DNA from: Lewinella sp. LCG006
GTDB taxonomy: Bacteria > Bacteroidota > Bacteroidia > Chitinophagales > Saprospiraceae
Direction: 5' to 3'
Length of the DNA stretch: 64,000 bases
Assembly: GCF_040784935.1 (NCBI RefSeq)
Contig: NZ_CP160680.1
Span: 2,512,501-2,576,500, forward strand
Part shown: positions 63,958 to 64,000 of the stretch, piece by piece
How the letters are laid out: each line of letters opens with the position of its first letter
Numbering within the stretch: position 1 is the stretch's first letter
Made by a program: the position numbers and the translations under genes
The notes under the pieces: generated by a model
The model's database searches: none
What the model was told of the DNA's origin: nothing
What the model saw: only the letters and a program-made list of their open reading frames with translations

Positions 63958-64000
63958 TTGTTCTTGATTAGGGGGAGGATAAAATATTGTGGGGACAAAG

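Overview
The window reads as chromosomal DNA of a Bacteroidota bacterium, most likely of the Saprospiria (Lewinella/Haliscomenobacter-like) type. The grounds are: a type IX secretion C-terminal sorting domain (gene at 50637-52130), Bacteroidota-typical families (DUF4175, DUF2851, DUF5362, GH3 auxin-like, MtaB, GH3/beta-lactamase fusions), few Shine-Dalgarno sequences and TAnnTTTG-like -7 boxes. The genus is inference; the phylum is well supported. Nearly everything is core or housekeeping DNA, with one insertion sequence.

Layout. 1-1292: the 3' end of an rRNA operon (partial 23S, 5S, terminator). 1414-20406: a run of single genes: a GH3 glycosidase/beta-lactamase fusion, a TMTC-like TPR membrane protein, an O-antigen-ligase-like protein, rhomboid protease, fatty-acid desaturase, MtaB, LigA, a GH73 glucosaminidase, an OmpH/Skp chaperone, a TIR/solute-binding-protein fusion, DUF554 and DUF2851. 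20467-24599: a flippase, chain-length regulator and O-antigen ligase operon. 24608-25129: ogt. 25188-33070: a complete histidine pathway (hisG-D-C, then hisB-H-A-F, then hisIE after an opposite-strand DUF5362 gene). It is preceded by a tRNA-Phe gene and what looks like a classical attenuator: a 24-codon leader peptide with four consecutive His codons, followed by a terminator. 34358-39422: SPOR/peptidoglycan-binding protein, an ECF sigma operon and a TPR protein. 39464-43310: polyphosphate glucokinase, two cyclophilin lipoproteins, a redoxin and pterin dehydratase. 43606-48787: DUF4175, an RsbW-like kinase, YbeY and a glycosyltransferase. 48929-50620: a decayed ECF sigma gene and an intact IS256-family element with 8-bp target duplications, just upstream of a T9SS cargo gene. 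52131-63957: a transporter, GH3-like protein, PAP2-like protein, MscS channel, SGNH hydrolase, RluF, DUF547, alpha/beta hydrolase, metallophosphoesterase, a coiled-coil secreted protein and an EamA permease.

Intergenic DNA is unusually rich in short perfect hairpins and palindromic repeat blocks. The most striking is at 58805-59093: seven hairpins with a shared spacer motif, arranged as two inverted halves. Others are at 9042-9190, 33603-33660, 40245-40300, 42377-42419, 43331-43445 and 57890-57917.

The best candidate for an undescribed system is the gene at 16769-18265: an apparently cytosolic TIR domain joined to a periplasmic-binding-protein-like (NMT1/SsuA) domain without a signal peptide. 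This suggests a ligand-sensing NADase or signalling protein. No neighbouring gene obviously completes a defence operon, so this remains inference. The second is the tRNA-Phe/his-leader arrangement.
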